NCBI GenBank assembly: GCA_009773165.1
Contig: WOUZ01000004.1
Span: forward strand, 1 to 64,000
Origin: Bacteroidota bacterium
Lineage (GTDB): Bacteria; Bacteroidota; Bacteroidia; Bacteroidales; F082
Direction of reading: 5' to 3'
DNA length: 64,000 nt
Positions 44,413-53,836 of the stretch are shown piece by piece; the stretch's first letter is position 1; each line of letters opens with the position of its first letter. Both the position numbers and the translations under genes were made by a program. A model generated the notes under the pieces. It did not search any database and was not told the origin of the DNA. It was given only the letters and a program-made list of their open reading frames with translations.

Positions 44413-45048
44413 ATGAAAATCAATTTAATTGTATTCACAACTTTCATCCTGCTGATTCAGTCAGTTTTATTATTCTCACAAGCTGATACGACAGCATTTG
44501 ACGTTGTTCAAAGCAGGAATATAAACATCAGACATATGCTTGATTACCGGTTCAAAGGTGGATCGGGTGCATTTGAGCGTGAACTTTTAAAGCACGTAAG
44601 TTACACTCCTGAAGCGTTAAATAATTGTATCATCGGGACCGTAATACTTTCATTTACTGTTGGTTGTGATAATAAGATCAGTGATTTAAGGATGCGTAAT
44701 CCATTGCATTATGGATTAAATGAAAAGCTGCAAGAATTTTTTAAAGCCACTGAAGGAAATTGGAATAGCTGCAAAGATGACCGTTATACCCGCTTTGAGG
44801 TACCTGTTTTGTTCACTATCTCAAAAACAGAAACAACAGCTCAGGGATTCATTGTAATTGAAGGAGTTAGCCCCGGGCTTCGATGTAAAAGTGATGCCCA
44901 TTATATGGAACTTTTTGAAAAGTATAGCAGTAAGGGTAAAGTAAAGCGTGCGTTGGAGTCGTTGGATGTGCTGATTCGCAGGGATCCTTACAATCAAAAC
45001 TATTACGATCTAAAGAAGAACCTTCTGACAGCAAAAACAGAGGAATAA
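44413..45048 (+). CDS. Secreted TonB_C-like protein of unknown function
   Basis: The 211-residue product has a signal peptide (LIVFTTFILLIQSVLLFSQ). Residues of about 45-140 resemble a TonB C-terminal domain (ALNNCIIGTVILSFTVGCDNKISDL, EKLQEFFKATEGNWNSCKDD), as in many small Bacteroidota envelope proteins. The C-terminus (KRALESLDVLIRRDPYNQNYYDL) looks like one TPR. It follows obgE by 27 bases and abuts the PAP2 gene (stop then ATG), so it is in their operon. The role is unknown. Confidence 0.7.
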   Translation: MKINLIVFTTFILLIQSVLLFSQADTTAFDVVQSRNINIRHMLDYRFKGGSGAFERELLKHVSYTPEALNNCIIGTVILSFTVGCDNKISDLRMRNPLHYGLNEKLQEFFKATEGNWNSCKDDRYTRFEVPVLFTISKTETTAQGFIVIEGVSPGLRCKSDAHYMELFEKYSSKGKVKRALESLDVLIRRDPYNQNYYDLKKNLLTAKTEE

Positions 45049-45627
45049 ATGCTTGAATTTCTATTACAGCTCGATCGCACTGCCTTTCTTTTTTTAAACT
45101 CATTGCATCATCCTGTAGTTGACCCCATTATGGTTTTTGTTTCGGGGAAATTTACCTGGTTACCTCTCTATATCCTACTTCTTGTTATCTTAGTTAAACA
45201 CTACAAATGGCAATCAATCCGCATTCTTTTATTTATTGCCCTTTTAATTAGTCTTTCGGACCAGATTTCAGTTAAAGCTTTTAAAGATGTATTTGAACGT
45301 CTACGACCATGTCATGAACCTGAAATCCAATCGATTATACATCTTGTGACCGGTAAATGCGGCGGAAGTTACGGTTTCATTTCCTCACATGCTGCCAATA
45401 GTTTTGCCATGGCAACATTTATGTCATTTGCATTAAAGCCAATTTATTCAAAATCAGGGTTGATTTTACTCATTTGGGCTACACTTGTGAGCTACAGCAG
45501 GATCTATCTTGGTGTTCACTACCCCGGTGATGTGCTGGTTGGAGCAGTTGTCGGAGCAGGAATTGGTTGGATTGTATGGAACTTTTATCAGTTTTTCCGA
45601 AAAAAGATCTGTGGTGATCAGTGTTGA
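45049..45627 (+). CDS. PAP2-family membrane phosphatase
   Basis: The 192 residues show the three PAP2 motifs in order: KAFKDVFERLRPC (K-x6-RP), SSHAANSFAMA (PSGH variant with SSH) and SRIYLGVHYPGDVLVG (SR-x5-H-x3-D). About five membrane helices surround them. It should hydrolyse a lipid phosphate such as undecaprenyl pyrophosphate or phosphatidylglycerol phosphate at the outer face of the inner membrane. Its stop is directly adjacent to the stop of the convergent SAM-hydrolase-like gene with no spacer. Confidence 0.92.
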   Translation: MLEFLLQLDRTAFLFLNSLHHPVVDPIMVFVSGKFTWLPLYILLLVILVKHYKWQSIRILLFIALLISLSDQISVKAFKDVFERLRPCHEPEIQSIIHLVTGKCGGSYGFISSHAANSFAMATFMSFALKPIYSKSGLILLIWATLVSYSRIYLGVHYPGDVLVGAVVGAGIGWIVWNFYQFFRKKICGDQC

Positions 45628-46401
45628 TTAAAGAAATCGAATTGAGACAGGAGTATTGCGTTCTAGTCCGCAGAGTGAAGCTGCTTTCCCCTGATTCATA
45701 GCTATTTCGAGCATTCCATGTGTTCCAAAAATTGCTAACAAGTCAGCCACTCCAACATCCATATATCCTGTTTGAATCTTTTGTAGCCGATAACCAGCAA
45801 AATAAATTTCAAAAGGCCTTTGCTTCCTGATTTCCTTAAAGAGCTTATAAGGAATGTTAGTTATAGCGTTTTCATAGGCATCAATATGCATCACCATACC
45901 TTTCAAATGATCAGTTCCAGTGACTGGTTCAAAAAGCAGCTTATGTGTGATTTTTTCACGGGGCTCGCCTAAAGAAGCAACAGGCACTCCTTTTGATAGC
46001 TGTACTGCAGCTTTCACAAAACGATCACGGGTACTGAACGTAAAAAAATCAGAATCCTGCGGAATATCAATCTCAGCTGCTTCATCAATAGCATCACCTA
46101 AAATCATTGAAAAGATTCCGTTATCTGTGCCAATAAAAAAATGATCACCACTACGAATTGCAATATGAGGGTGCTCGATGGATTCTTCAGTATTCACCGA
46201 AACAATATGAATCGTTCCAGGCGGAAAACTTTTGTAACTATTTCGAACAGTAAATGCAGCCGCTTCAATGTCGAATTGCTTGATATGATGTGATATATCA
46301 ATAATTACAGCATCTGGTAACTGAGATAAAATAGTTCCCTTTACTGCCGCAAGGTAGTAGTCTGAAGTTCCCCAATCGCTGGTTAATGTAATAATTGCCA
46401 T
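45628..46401 (-). CDS. SAM hydroxide adenosyltransferase (DUF62)
   Basis: The 257-residue protein matches the DUF62 family, which hydrolyses S-adenosylmethionine to adenosine and methionine and is related to chlorinase/fluorinase enzymes. The N-terminus IITLTSDWGTSDYYLAAVKG contains the conserved Asp that binds the ribose, IIDISHHIKQFD follows, and the C-terminal barrel starts around residue 165. A halogenase is unlikely because such enzymes are rare and have special loops. The gene has its own 224-base upstream spacer. Confidence 0.9.
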   Translation of the reverse strand: MAIITLTSDWGTSDYYLAAVKGTILSQLPDAVIIDISHHIKQFDIEAAAFTVRNSYKSFPPGTIHIVSVNTEESIEHPHIAIRSGDHFFIGTDNGIFSMILGDAIDEAAEIDIPQDSDFFTFSTRDRFVKAAVQLSKGVPVASLGEPREKITHKLLFEPVTGTDHLKGMVMHIDAYENAITNIPYKLFKEIRKQRPFEIYFAGYRLQKIQTGYMDVGVADLLAIFGTHGMLEIAMNQGKAASLCGLERNTPVSIRFL

Positions 46402-46625
46402 ATATTCACCTATGAATCAATTGAAAAACATGTTTTCTTTCAAGTGATTTTTCTACAATTTAATGTGCAAATATACGCATTCAATAATTCAGTAAGATAA
46501 TAGTTTACAAATTGAATTGTAATATTGTTTTACTCAATTCCTGTTATGACCTACCACAAACAGAAAAAGATACTATTTTTGCCAACTAAACTCAATTAGC
46601 TTTGTTAATATTAAAATTATAACAT

Positions 46626-47585
46626 ATGTTTTTAAACATTTTACTTTTAGTGGGTGGTCTGGTAATCCTGATTTATGGAGCAGACTGGTTAGTTGCGGGT
46701 GCCTCAGCCATAGCAAAAAAAATGAAAGTGTCTGATCTGGCTATCGGTCTCACCGTGGTTTCTTTTGGCACTTCAGCGCCAGAGTTCGTTGTTAATACCT
46801 TTGCGGCATGGCAAGGCAACGCCGATATTGTTTTTGGAAATATAATCGGCAGTAACAATTTCAATTTATTATTTATTCTTGGCATAACAGGCTTGATATC
46901 CCCATTAGTGGTACAAAAAAGTACTGTTTGGAAAGAAATTCCAATTTCATTTATTGCCGTTATTGTATTGTATTTTCTGGTTAATGATCAGTTAATTATG
47001 AATAATGAAAATATGTTGAGTCGGATTGATGGTATCATATTGCTGGTCTTTTTTCTTGGTTTTCTTTATTATGTTTACAAGCAACTTGGTGCTGAAGAAG
47101 CTACAATTGTTTCTGAAAAACAACGACCAACAATCGTTTTATGGGGAATGATAATTGGAGGATTATTCGGTTTAGTATTAGGTGGTCGTTTGGTTGTTAC
47201 CAATGCTGTTGAGATGGCACAGATGATGGGAGTCAGTGAAAAAATCATCGGTTTGACAATTATTGCCGCCGGAACTTCTTTACCAGAATTAGCAACAAGC
47301 GTAGTAGCAGCGTTGAAAAAGAATAACGATATTGCTGTAGGTAACGTTGTTGGATCAAATATCTTTAATATCTTCTTTATTCTTGGAGCAAGTTCCGTTT
47401 TGAAACCTGTAACGTTCTCAACTGCTTTCAACCTTGATTTATATCTCCTTGCCGGAGGAACGCTATTCCTTTTCGCAGCAATGTTTTTAAGTGGGAAAAA
47501 GAAGCTTGATCGTTGGGAGGCAGCCCTTTTGCTTGCTGTGTATTTAGGTTATACAACTTGGTTAGTTATGAAGGAGCTAAACTAA
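46626..47585 (+). CDS. Calcium/sodium antiporter (CaCA, YrbG-like)
   Basis: The 319 residues form two homologous halves of five helices. Alpha-1 has SFGTSAPEFVVN with GNIIGSNNFN and alpha-2 has AAGTSLPELATS with GNVVGSNIFN, the ion-binding glutamates lying in each (APE, LPE). This is the bacterial K+-independent Na+/Ca2+ exchanger group. TATTTTTG upstream is a possible -7 box. It is separated by ten bases from the TsaC-like gene, which could be in the same transcript. Confidence 0.93.
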   Translation: MFLNILLLVGGLVILIYGADWLVAGASAIAKKMKVSDLAIGLTVVSFGTSAPEFVVNTFAAWQGNADIVFGNIIGSNNFNLLFILGITGLISPLVVQKSTVWKEIPISFIAVIVLYFLVNDQLIMNNENMLSRIDGIILLVFFLGFLYYVYKQLGAEEATIVSEKQRPTIVLWGMIIGGLFGLVLGGRLVVTNAVEMAQMMGVSEKIIGLTIIAAGTSLPELATSVVAALKKNNDIAVGNVVGSNIFNIFFILGASSVLKPVTFSTAFNLDLYLLAGGTLFLFAAMFLSGKKKLDRWEAALLLAVYLGYTTWLVMKELN

Positions 47586-47595
47586 ATTGTTTCAT

Positions 47596-48588
47596 ATGAT
47601 AAGAAAGCCGGAAAAGACTATCTCTATACAAGAGATTGAGGCGGCTTCTCAGATTATTAGAAGCGGTGGTTTGGTGGCTTTTCCAACAGAGACTGTTTAT
47701 GGTTTGGGAGCCAATGCGCTGGATGCTAAAGCTGTAGCTCAGATTTTTGTTGTTAAAGAGCGTCCTGCATTTGATCCTTTGATTGTCCATATATGTCAAT
47801 TAAATGACCTTTTCAATTTATGTAAAGAAGTTGATGATCGTGCACTTATACTTGCCAATGTATTTTGGCCTGGTCCTTTAACAATCATTTTACCGAAAAG
47901 TGATCTTATTCCTTCACTTGTTACATCAGGACTACCTGATGTTGCAGTGAGAATGCCTAATCATGAAGTTGCACTGAAGCTTATTGAAGCAGCAGGATGC
48001 CCCATAGCTGCTCCCAGCGCTAACAAGTTTGGAAAACTGAGTCCGACTAATGCAGTACATGTTAGAAAGCAACTTCCCGAAGTGAATTGTATTTTAGATG
48101 GCGGAAATTGCTCAGTTGGCTTGGAGTCAACTGTTGTAAAATTAAATGATGATGGTTTTGTAATTCTGAGACATGGTGCAATAACTGAATCCATGCTTTT
48201 GCAGTATGTCCCTAAATCTTCTGGTAAAAATATCAACCCGTTGCCCGAAGCATCACCCGGCCTGATGAAGTCGCATTATAGTCCTGAAAAGAGAGTTTAT
48301 ATTATTGGAGAACATACTATTCCGGAAGATACAAGCGATGCAGCTTTGGTAAACTTTCACCTATCACATTATCAAGGATTTAAAATTGTAGAAAATTTAA
48401 GCAAAGACGGTGACTTAATGGAGGCGGCTGAGAATTTGTTTCAAATTTTACATCAGTTAGAAGATCAAGATATTTCCTTTTTAGTAGTTGAACCGGTTCC
48501 TGAGATAGGTATTGGGATTGCGATTATGGATCGTCTCCGCAAAGCTGCCTTTCGATTTCATAACGATATTGAAATGATAAAAGAGTGA
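47596..48588 (+). CDS. Threonylcarbamoyl-AMP synthase, Sua5 type
   Basis: The enzyme makes the TC-AMP used for t6A37 in tRNA. I prefer the ATG at 47596 over the TTG at 47587. The YrdC domain (about 1-205) shows GGLVAFPTETVYGLGANA, FVVKERPAFDPLIVHI and PSANKFGKLSPT. The Sua5 C-terminal domain (about 230-330) follows a linker with SPGLMKSHYSP. The length of 330 is that of full Sua5 rather than short TsaC. Confidence 0.93.
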   Translation: MIRKPEKTISIQEIEAASQIIRSGGLVAFPTETVYGLGANALDAKAVAQIFVVKERPAFDPLIVHICQLNDLFNLCKEVDDRALILANVFWPGPLTIILPKSDLIPSLVTSGLPDVAVRMPNHEVALKLIEAAGCPIAAPSANKFGKLSPTNAVHVRKQLPEVNCILDGGNCSVGLESTVVKLNDDGFVILRHGAITESMLLQYVPKSSGKNINPLPEASPGLMKSHYSPEKRVYIIGEHTIPEDTSDAALVNFHLSHYQGFKIVENLSKDGDLMEAAENLFQILHQLEDQDISFLVVEPVPEIGIGIAIMDRLRKAAFRFHNDIEMIKE

Positions 48589-48622
48589 ATCACTTAACCC
48601 ATTTTCTTATAAGTTTTCCGAA

Positions 48623-49186
48623 ATGCATGTTGAACCAAAAAGAGATAAACTATTGATTCAGGTGGATGAATCCATCAGCTTGCATGAAATTTGTCATCAC
48701 GATGCCAGGGTTATTTTTGAAACTATTGATCAACAGAGAGAATATCTGGCTAGATGGTTGCCCTTTGTTGAGAATACCAAAGAACTTTCGGATACTGAAA
48801 ATTTTATCATTTATGCAGTTGCGTCAGGAATAGCTGCGCAGGAATACGTATTTCGGATAAATTATGAAGGTCAGTTTGCGGGATTGATAGGTTTTAGAAA
48901 TTCAGACATCAGAAACCATCGGTCAGAATTGGGTTATTGGCTTTCAGAACCATACCAGCATAAAGGAATTGCAAGAAAATCAGTTGAAGCTTTATCCCTT
49001 TTCGCTTTTGAAAAGCTAAATCTTAAAGAAATTATAATTCGCTGCGCTGTTGATAACGCGCCAAGCAGACGAGTTCCGGAGGCAACCGAATACACTTTTT
49101 TTAAGACGGAGTTTATGTCTGAAAAGCTATCGGATGGCACCATAACTGATGTTGTCGTATATATCCGAAAAAACTCAAAACTTTAA
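48623..49186 (+). CDS. GNAT N-acetyltransferase, RimJ/RimL type
   Basis: The 187 residues have the RimL-like N-terminal strand (LLIQVDESISLHEICHHDARVIFETI), the acetyl-CoA region LGYWLSEPYQHKGIARKSVEAL (Q/R-x-x-G-x-A) and a C-terminal CAVDNAPSRRVPEATEYTFF. It is likely to acetylate a protein N-terminus or small amine. It lies 34 bases behind the Sua5 gene. Its last 12 bases overlap the end of the convergent regulator gene at 49175. Confidence 0.85.
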   Translation: MHVEPKRDKLLIQVDESISLHEICHHDARVIFETIDQQREYLARWLPFVENTKELSDTENFIIYAVASGIAAQEYVFRINYEGQFAGLIGFRNSDIRNHRSELGYWLSEPYQHKGIARKSVEALSLFAFEKLNLKEIIIRCAVDNAPSRRVPEATEYTFFKTEFMSEKLSDGTITDVVVYIRKNSKL

Positions 49187-52135
49187 TAGGTAGTCAATAA
49201 GATTATCATCACGTTCCAGTTCAAGTTTTTTTCGCAACCGGTACCTGCCAATCTCTACTCCTCTGACGGAGATATTCATAAGTGGTGCTATTTCTTTGGT
49301 TGAAAGGTTCATTTTTAAATAAGCGCAAAGGCGCAATTCACGTGGTGAAAGATCAGGATGCTTATCTTTTAGTCGTGCAATAAAATCCTGATGCACATCA
49401 TCGAAATACTCATCAAATACTTGCTGAAATTTTTCGTTTTTGAGTTCTTTATTAATTTTAAGAACTAAATTTTCAATCTGATTTTTCTTGGATTGGGCCA
49501 ATGCATTATCAAGTAGTCCATTCAGTTGAGTTTTGATGGCATTGAGGATTTTATTCTTGTGAATAAGATGTAAAGTTGTGTTAGCCAGCTCTTTATTTTT
49601 ATGACTTACCTGAGATTGAAGACTTTCATTTTTTAAGTTAATGATTTCTTTTTCTGCTAAAAGTGCATGTTCTCTGAAACTAAGTTCCTGATCGCGTAAT
49701 GCTTTGCTGTGTTTTTCCTTTTCTTGTTGCTTAGTAAGGGAAACCCTGCGCTGAATAAAGAAAACGTTTCCAATAACCACTGCAATTAAAATAATTACAT
49801 ACAATATATATGCAACAACAGACCGGTAAAAAGGTGGTTGAACAGTAAAATTGAACCGGCTATATTTCTCTTCTGAATTATTAAAACTACGTGCCTTTAA
49901 TTCAAATAAATAATCCCCTTCCGGTAGATTCATATACTCTTTAAAAGTTTGTTGACTCCAATCGGACCATGTGGATTCAATTCCGTCAAGTCGGAAAGAA
50001 AACAAACAACTTCCTGCTCCTTCAAATTCGGGATTTGAGAACCGAATCATCATGTCATTCAAAGAAAAGGGAATTTTCAAATCAGACGACCCTACAGGAT
50101 CTTCTTCGGTTTCTTTTACTGTTGTATTGCCAATTCTGATGCTTCGTCCGTCACCTGAGAAAGTAATATCTCTCAGCACTAAAGGCTGACTTTTATAATA
50201 ATCTTTCCGATAAAATGGATCATAATGTATTAATCCATTTTTTGTTCCAATAAACACATTCCTGTTATCGTATACAAACACACTTTCAAATGCCTGTATG
50301 AGTGAGAAATTTATGCGCATAAATGGTGCGGTAACATTGCTGTAACTTCCATCCTCCAACAAACGAAGAAGGCCCATCCTGCCACTTGAAAAATACCAAA
50401 TATTACCATTTTCGTCCGTAACTATCTGATCTATATTTACATTCATTTTCTCACCAAAAAACTCTTTATGCTTTAGAAATGGCTCAAATTGCTCAATTTC
50501 GGTATTAAAGGTAAATAGGCCAGTTTTGGATGCAAAAACTATCTCATCGCGTAATTTGAAAACACTGTAGGGCAACTCTTTGGGCAAACCGTTTGTACCA
50601 GAATATAATTTGTATTCATTGACTCTTTTCAGATCCTTACTCAACTTTAAATGATAAAGGCCCCTATATCCATGAGCCATCCAAATCTCTTCTTTTTCGG
50701 TATTAAGAACAAAACTCTTACATGATTCGGAAAAGCCAGCAATTAAATGAGAAAACTTCCAATTCACACCCTCCAAGACCATGACAGTCAAACCGTTGTA
50801 AGTTCCGCAAATGAGAGTGTCATTAGATGTATCATGAGCTAAAAACGACCAATAGCCCCTTTCGGAAGTAACCTTTCGTGCCTGATCACCTCTAATTTGA
50901 AATAATCCAAAATTATGACCACATAACAAGGTATTATTTACAACTTCCAGTTTCCATACCTGACCTTCAGTGCCTTCAATAAACCTGAAACTATTGTGGG
51001 TTGCCTCCTTTTTATTAATCTCATCAAGAGGCATATAAAAAAGACCTTGATTTGTACCAACATACAAATTGTCATCAAAAACAATTGAGGCGTAGGTGCT
51101 TTCAATATGGTAAGTATGATCAAATATTGATAATGGCGAATTGATTTCGATGTAGTCAATTCCATTATCAAGACCCAGCCAAAGATTTCCGGTTTTATCT
51201 TCATACAAGCTCAGAACAGTATTATTCTGTAACCCTTTGAAACGGTTCAAATGCTGAAGAATATTACCTTGCTCATCGGATATATACAACCCGTTTTGAA
51301 TAGTACCAAAAGCAAAATTACCGCTTGAAAGCCGAATAGCTGAAAAAATACTACTTTGAAGAATTTCGTTGTTTACATCTGAATTCCATTTTGTTAACTT
51401 ATCATCTTCGAGAATATAAAGCCCCTCGTTGATAAATCCCAATAAATATTTACCTTTTCCAAAAGGCAAAATAGCTCTTAACTCGTTTGATTCAAACAAT
51501 GGGTTGCTCAACAATTTCTGTGAACCATTAAAATTGAAATTATATAAGCTTGATGGATCGTCGACATATAAAAATCCATTTCCAACTGTAAAGGAATGAC
51601 CATAAGTCCCTTTTGGTTCGATGACCTTTACAGTGTTATTGTCATAATTAAAAAGAAACTTAAACGACTGAAAAATAATACCTTGTGGTGTTTTATGAAT
51701 ATTCCAAATTTCATCGAAAGATCGAAATCCTTCGGGGACTAAATGCAATAGTGAGGTATAAATTAAACTTCCTTCCTTGTCAGGGGCGAAGTAACCAAAA
51801 TCTTCAAATGCACCAACATAAATTGTGTCGCCAATAGCGATGACTGACCTAACAATCGACTTATTTGGCATAGGAAAGGTTCTCCAATGTTGGCCATCAA
51901 ATTCGAGTAATCCATCATTATTGGCAAAATAAATAAACCCAAGTTTATTCTGGACTATATCCCAGTTTTGTGTTGAAGCGTTATAAGTGGTACGCGGGAA
52001 ATTATTTATCAATGGCAAACCTATACTTTTCACCTGAGCAACCATTGGAGTTGATGTCAAAATGAAAAGATATAAAATACAAATATTAAATAAGTTACGA
52101 ATTATGTAAGTATAGTTAATTATTCCTTTGGCCAT
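49175..52135 (-). CDS. Membrane-tethered propeller/triple-Tyr regulator with LuxR-type HTH
   Basis: The ATG at 52135 is preferred to the TTG at 52159. The 986-residue chain has a signal/anchor, about 600 residues of repeated propeller segments (LSLYEDKTGNLWLGLDNGI is a clear two-component-regulator repeat), then a triple-Tyr domain (about 670-740: FSFRLDGIESTWSDWS...YMNLPEGDY). One membrane helix (VVAYILYVIILIAVVIGNVF) and a coiled coil follow, and the chain ends in LSPRELRLCAYLKMNLSTKEIAPLMNISVRGVEIGRYRLRKK, a LuxR/GerE-type HTH. There is no histidine kinase or receiver domain, so it is a one-component transmembrane regulator. Its target is unknown; secreted protein genes are upstream. Confidence 0.88.
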   Translation of the reverse strand: MAKGIINYTYIIRNLFNICILYLFILTSTPMVAQVKSIGLPLINNFPRTTYNASTQNWDIVQNKLGFIYFANNDGLLEFDGQHWRTFPMPNKSIVRSVIAIGDTIYVGAFEDFGYFAPDKEGSLIYTSLLHLVPEGFRSFDEIWNIHKTPQGIIFQSFKFLFNYDNNTVKVIEPKGTYGHSFTVGNGFLYVDDPSSLYNFNFNGSQKLLSNPLFESNELRAILPFGKGKYLLGFINEGLYILEDDKLTKWNSDVNNEILQSSIFSAIRLSSGNFAFGTIQNGLYISDEQGNILQHLNRFKGLQNNTVLSLYEDKTGNLWLGLDNGIDYIEINSPLSIFDHTYHIESTYASIVFDDNLYVGTNQGLFYMPLDEINKKEATHNSFRFIEGTEGQVWKLEVVNNTLLCGHNFGLFQIRGDQARKVTSERGYWSFLAHDTSNDTLICGTYNGLTVMVLEGVNWKFSHLIAGFSESCKSFVLNTEKEEIWMAHGYRGLYHLKLSKDLKRVNEYKLYSGTNGLPKELPYSVFKLRDEIVFASKTGLFTFNTEIEQFEPFLKHKEFFGEKMNVNIDQIVTDENGNIWYFSSGRMGLLRLLEDGSYSNVTAPFMRINFSLIQAFESVFVYDNRNVFIGTKNGLIHYDPFYRKDYYKSQPLVLRDITFSGDGRSIRIGNTTVKETEEDPVGSSDLKIPFSLNDMMIRFSNPEFEGAGSCLFSFRLDGIESTWSDWSQQTFKEYMNLPEGDYLFELKARSFNNSEEKYSRFNFTVQPPFYRSVVAYILYVIILIAVVIGNVFFIQRRVSLTKQQEKEKHSKALRDQELSFREHALLAEKEIINLKNESLQSQVSHKNKELANTTLHLIHKNKILNAIKTQLNGLLDNALAQSKKNQIENLVLKINKELKNEKFQQVFDEYFDDVHQDFIARLKDKHPDLSPRELRLCAYLKMNLSTKEIAPLMNISVRGVEIGRYRLRKKLELERDDNLIDYLLKF

Positions 52136-52323
52136 GCTTTTCAATAAAATCAACTCCAAAGATACAATAAAAGTGCTTTTTTGTGCTTGTTAGTGAAGTT
52201 TGTAGTTTCAAGTCACTAAAAGGTGAGCTAAAAAGTCAATTTATTCAATTGAAATTAAGGTAATAACATATTCAAATAATTCAGAACCTATTAAGTAAAT
52301 ACTTGATAAAATTCGCAGTGAAA

Positions 52324-53085
52324 TCATTCGCATTTTATAAAATAGGTGAATTTTATTGGGGTTTCATCTGTTTTTTCCAAAAAAAGTCGTGAAAATGTTC
52401 CCCCTTCGTAAACCAATATTAGATTTGGTAGAGCAATGAAATCATCTTGATTTTCATAGTTCATAGAAAACTTTTTTAAAGTTTGGATCACATCTACGTT
52501 TCGAGGAACAACTATATGAACTTCATGAATAAAACCTTCAACATCTGAATGATTGAATGATATTTGGATCGGTGATGAGTAGATTCTCAACGGAACAGGA
52601 ATTAAATCCGGCCAAACAACTTCAGGAGGCAGTAGTGACAGTAATTTTGTTAATCCCAGAATGTTTTCCATTTGTTTTTTATCCTCCTTGCTATCAACAC
52701 TTAATGTGATGCAAGAAGATGATTCAATATGCTGAACCTGAAGATAGGTAATGAGATCAGTTTGCAAATACTTTGTTTCAAAACCCTCAAAAAGGTATGA
52801 CTCTGCTAAACCAGCAAGTCGTCCACATGAAGGAAGAGTCTCAATCTTAATCATCAACAACCTTGCATTCTGGAGTTTTAGCACTGCTTCATAACCTTGA
52901 GGCAATTCCTTGATGCTCAACAAATCAATACCATTAGATGAACTAAAATCATTGATTTTACTTTTAAAATCAGAGAAAGGAATCCTAAGTTCTTGCGCTT
53001 GACATTTGAAATTTGATTGTAAAAGTGTGATGACAACTAAAGAAAAGTAAACCCAATAAGTAAAAATTAACGTCAGTTGCTTCAT
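52324..53085 (-). CDS. Secreted protein of unknown function
   Basis: With the ATG at 53085 (53094 is also possible) the product has 253 residues. An N-terminal hydrophobic segment ends in FKCQAQE, which may be a signal peptide. The rest is mixed alpha/beta with a central run of leucines (NILGLTKLLSLLPPEVVWPD) and has no recognisable catalytic motif. It is the last of a run of six secreted or envelope genes on the minus strand (57771 to 52324). I do not recognise the family. Confidence 0.6.
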   Translation of the reverse strand: MKQLTLIFTYWVYFSLVVITLLQSNFKCQAQELRIPFSDFKSKINDFSSSNGIDLLSIKELPQGYEAVLKLQNARLLMIKIETLPSCGRLAGLAESYLFEGFETKYLQTDLITYLQVQHIESSSCITLSVDSKEDKKQMENILGLTKLLSLLPPEVVWPDLIPVPLRIYSSPIQISFNHSDVEGFIHEVHIVVPRNVDVIQTLKKFSMNYENQDDFIALPNLILVYEGGTFSRLFLEKTDETPIKFTYFIKCE

Positions 53086-53135
53086 ATAATGCATTCAATC
53101 AAAGGATAGATCATATTTTTTTGACCTGAAGGGGT

Positions 53136-53726
53136 TTAATAAACCAAACCAAGTTTCCCTCCCTTTATTGTTGCAATGCCACCTCCTGCTTTCTTCATTG
53201 TACCTTCAAAGGATAATTCAAGAGAATAACCTTTTATATTGTCAACCAAAACTGCCTCAGAAATATTCCGGGCTTCTGCGGCAAAATCTGTAGATGTTGC
53301 AAGAAGCATTGTTTTTCCATTCTCAATCGCTGTTTTATCATTAATGTGAAGTGTAACTTTTTGCATTTGGTTAGCGCCTTCCTGAATTCTTCCAAAAATT
53401 CGAAATTCCAAAAAAAGTTCCTCATTTGGGTATTCGGCTGTGCTACCCCGAACCCAGATTACTGTTACATTTTCTTGCTCATCGAAAAAAGCAAATGGCA
53501 TTATTGAACTATTCAACATATTGACATTCAAGAAAATAGTTTTTCCGTCCATTTGAAATTCCAAGTCATATTGTTTTGGTTTCATGAATTCGGCCTGAGG
53601 TTCTGCAGCTTGTGTCAGCACCTGCATATCGTCTGTTGAAGGAATATGCTCAGAAACATTTGTTTGTTGATTACCTGTGCATTGAACAAGAATTATGGCA
53701 ATAATTAAAACAATAACTTTTCGCAT
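53136..53726 (-). CDS. Putative lipoprotein of unknown function
   Basis: The 196-residue precursor has a lipoprotein signal: VIVLIIAIILVQC, with Cys16 as the probable lipid attachment site. The mature part has a beta-rich character (YDLEFQMDGKTIFLNVNM and SLELSFEGTMKKAGGG). It belongs to the run of envelope genes. The function cannot be assigned. Confidence 0.65.
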   Translation of the reverse strand: MRKVIVLIIAIILVQCTGNQQTNVSEHIPSTDDMQVLTQAAEPQAEFMKPKQYDLEFQMDGKTIFLNVNMLNSSIMPFAFFDEQENVTVIWVRGSTAEYPNEELFLEFRIFGRIQEGANQMQKVTLHINDKTAIENGKTMLLATSTDFAAEARNISEAVLVDNIKGYSLELSFEGTMKKAGGGIATIKGGKLGLVY

Positions 53727-53836
53727 GGGTTTCGAATTTTAAAAAACAAAGATAGGAGATTGTTTGCTTTGGAAAGTTACAATCTCCTATTAACATAAAA
53801 TTGGCTTGTAAATGATAAGCCTATAATAATAAGCTT

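Noticed and set aside
47075-47431. A 118-codon minus-strand frame
   Set aside because: It is the reverse reading of the second half of the CaCA antiporter and carries no independent signal.
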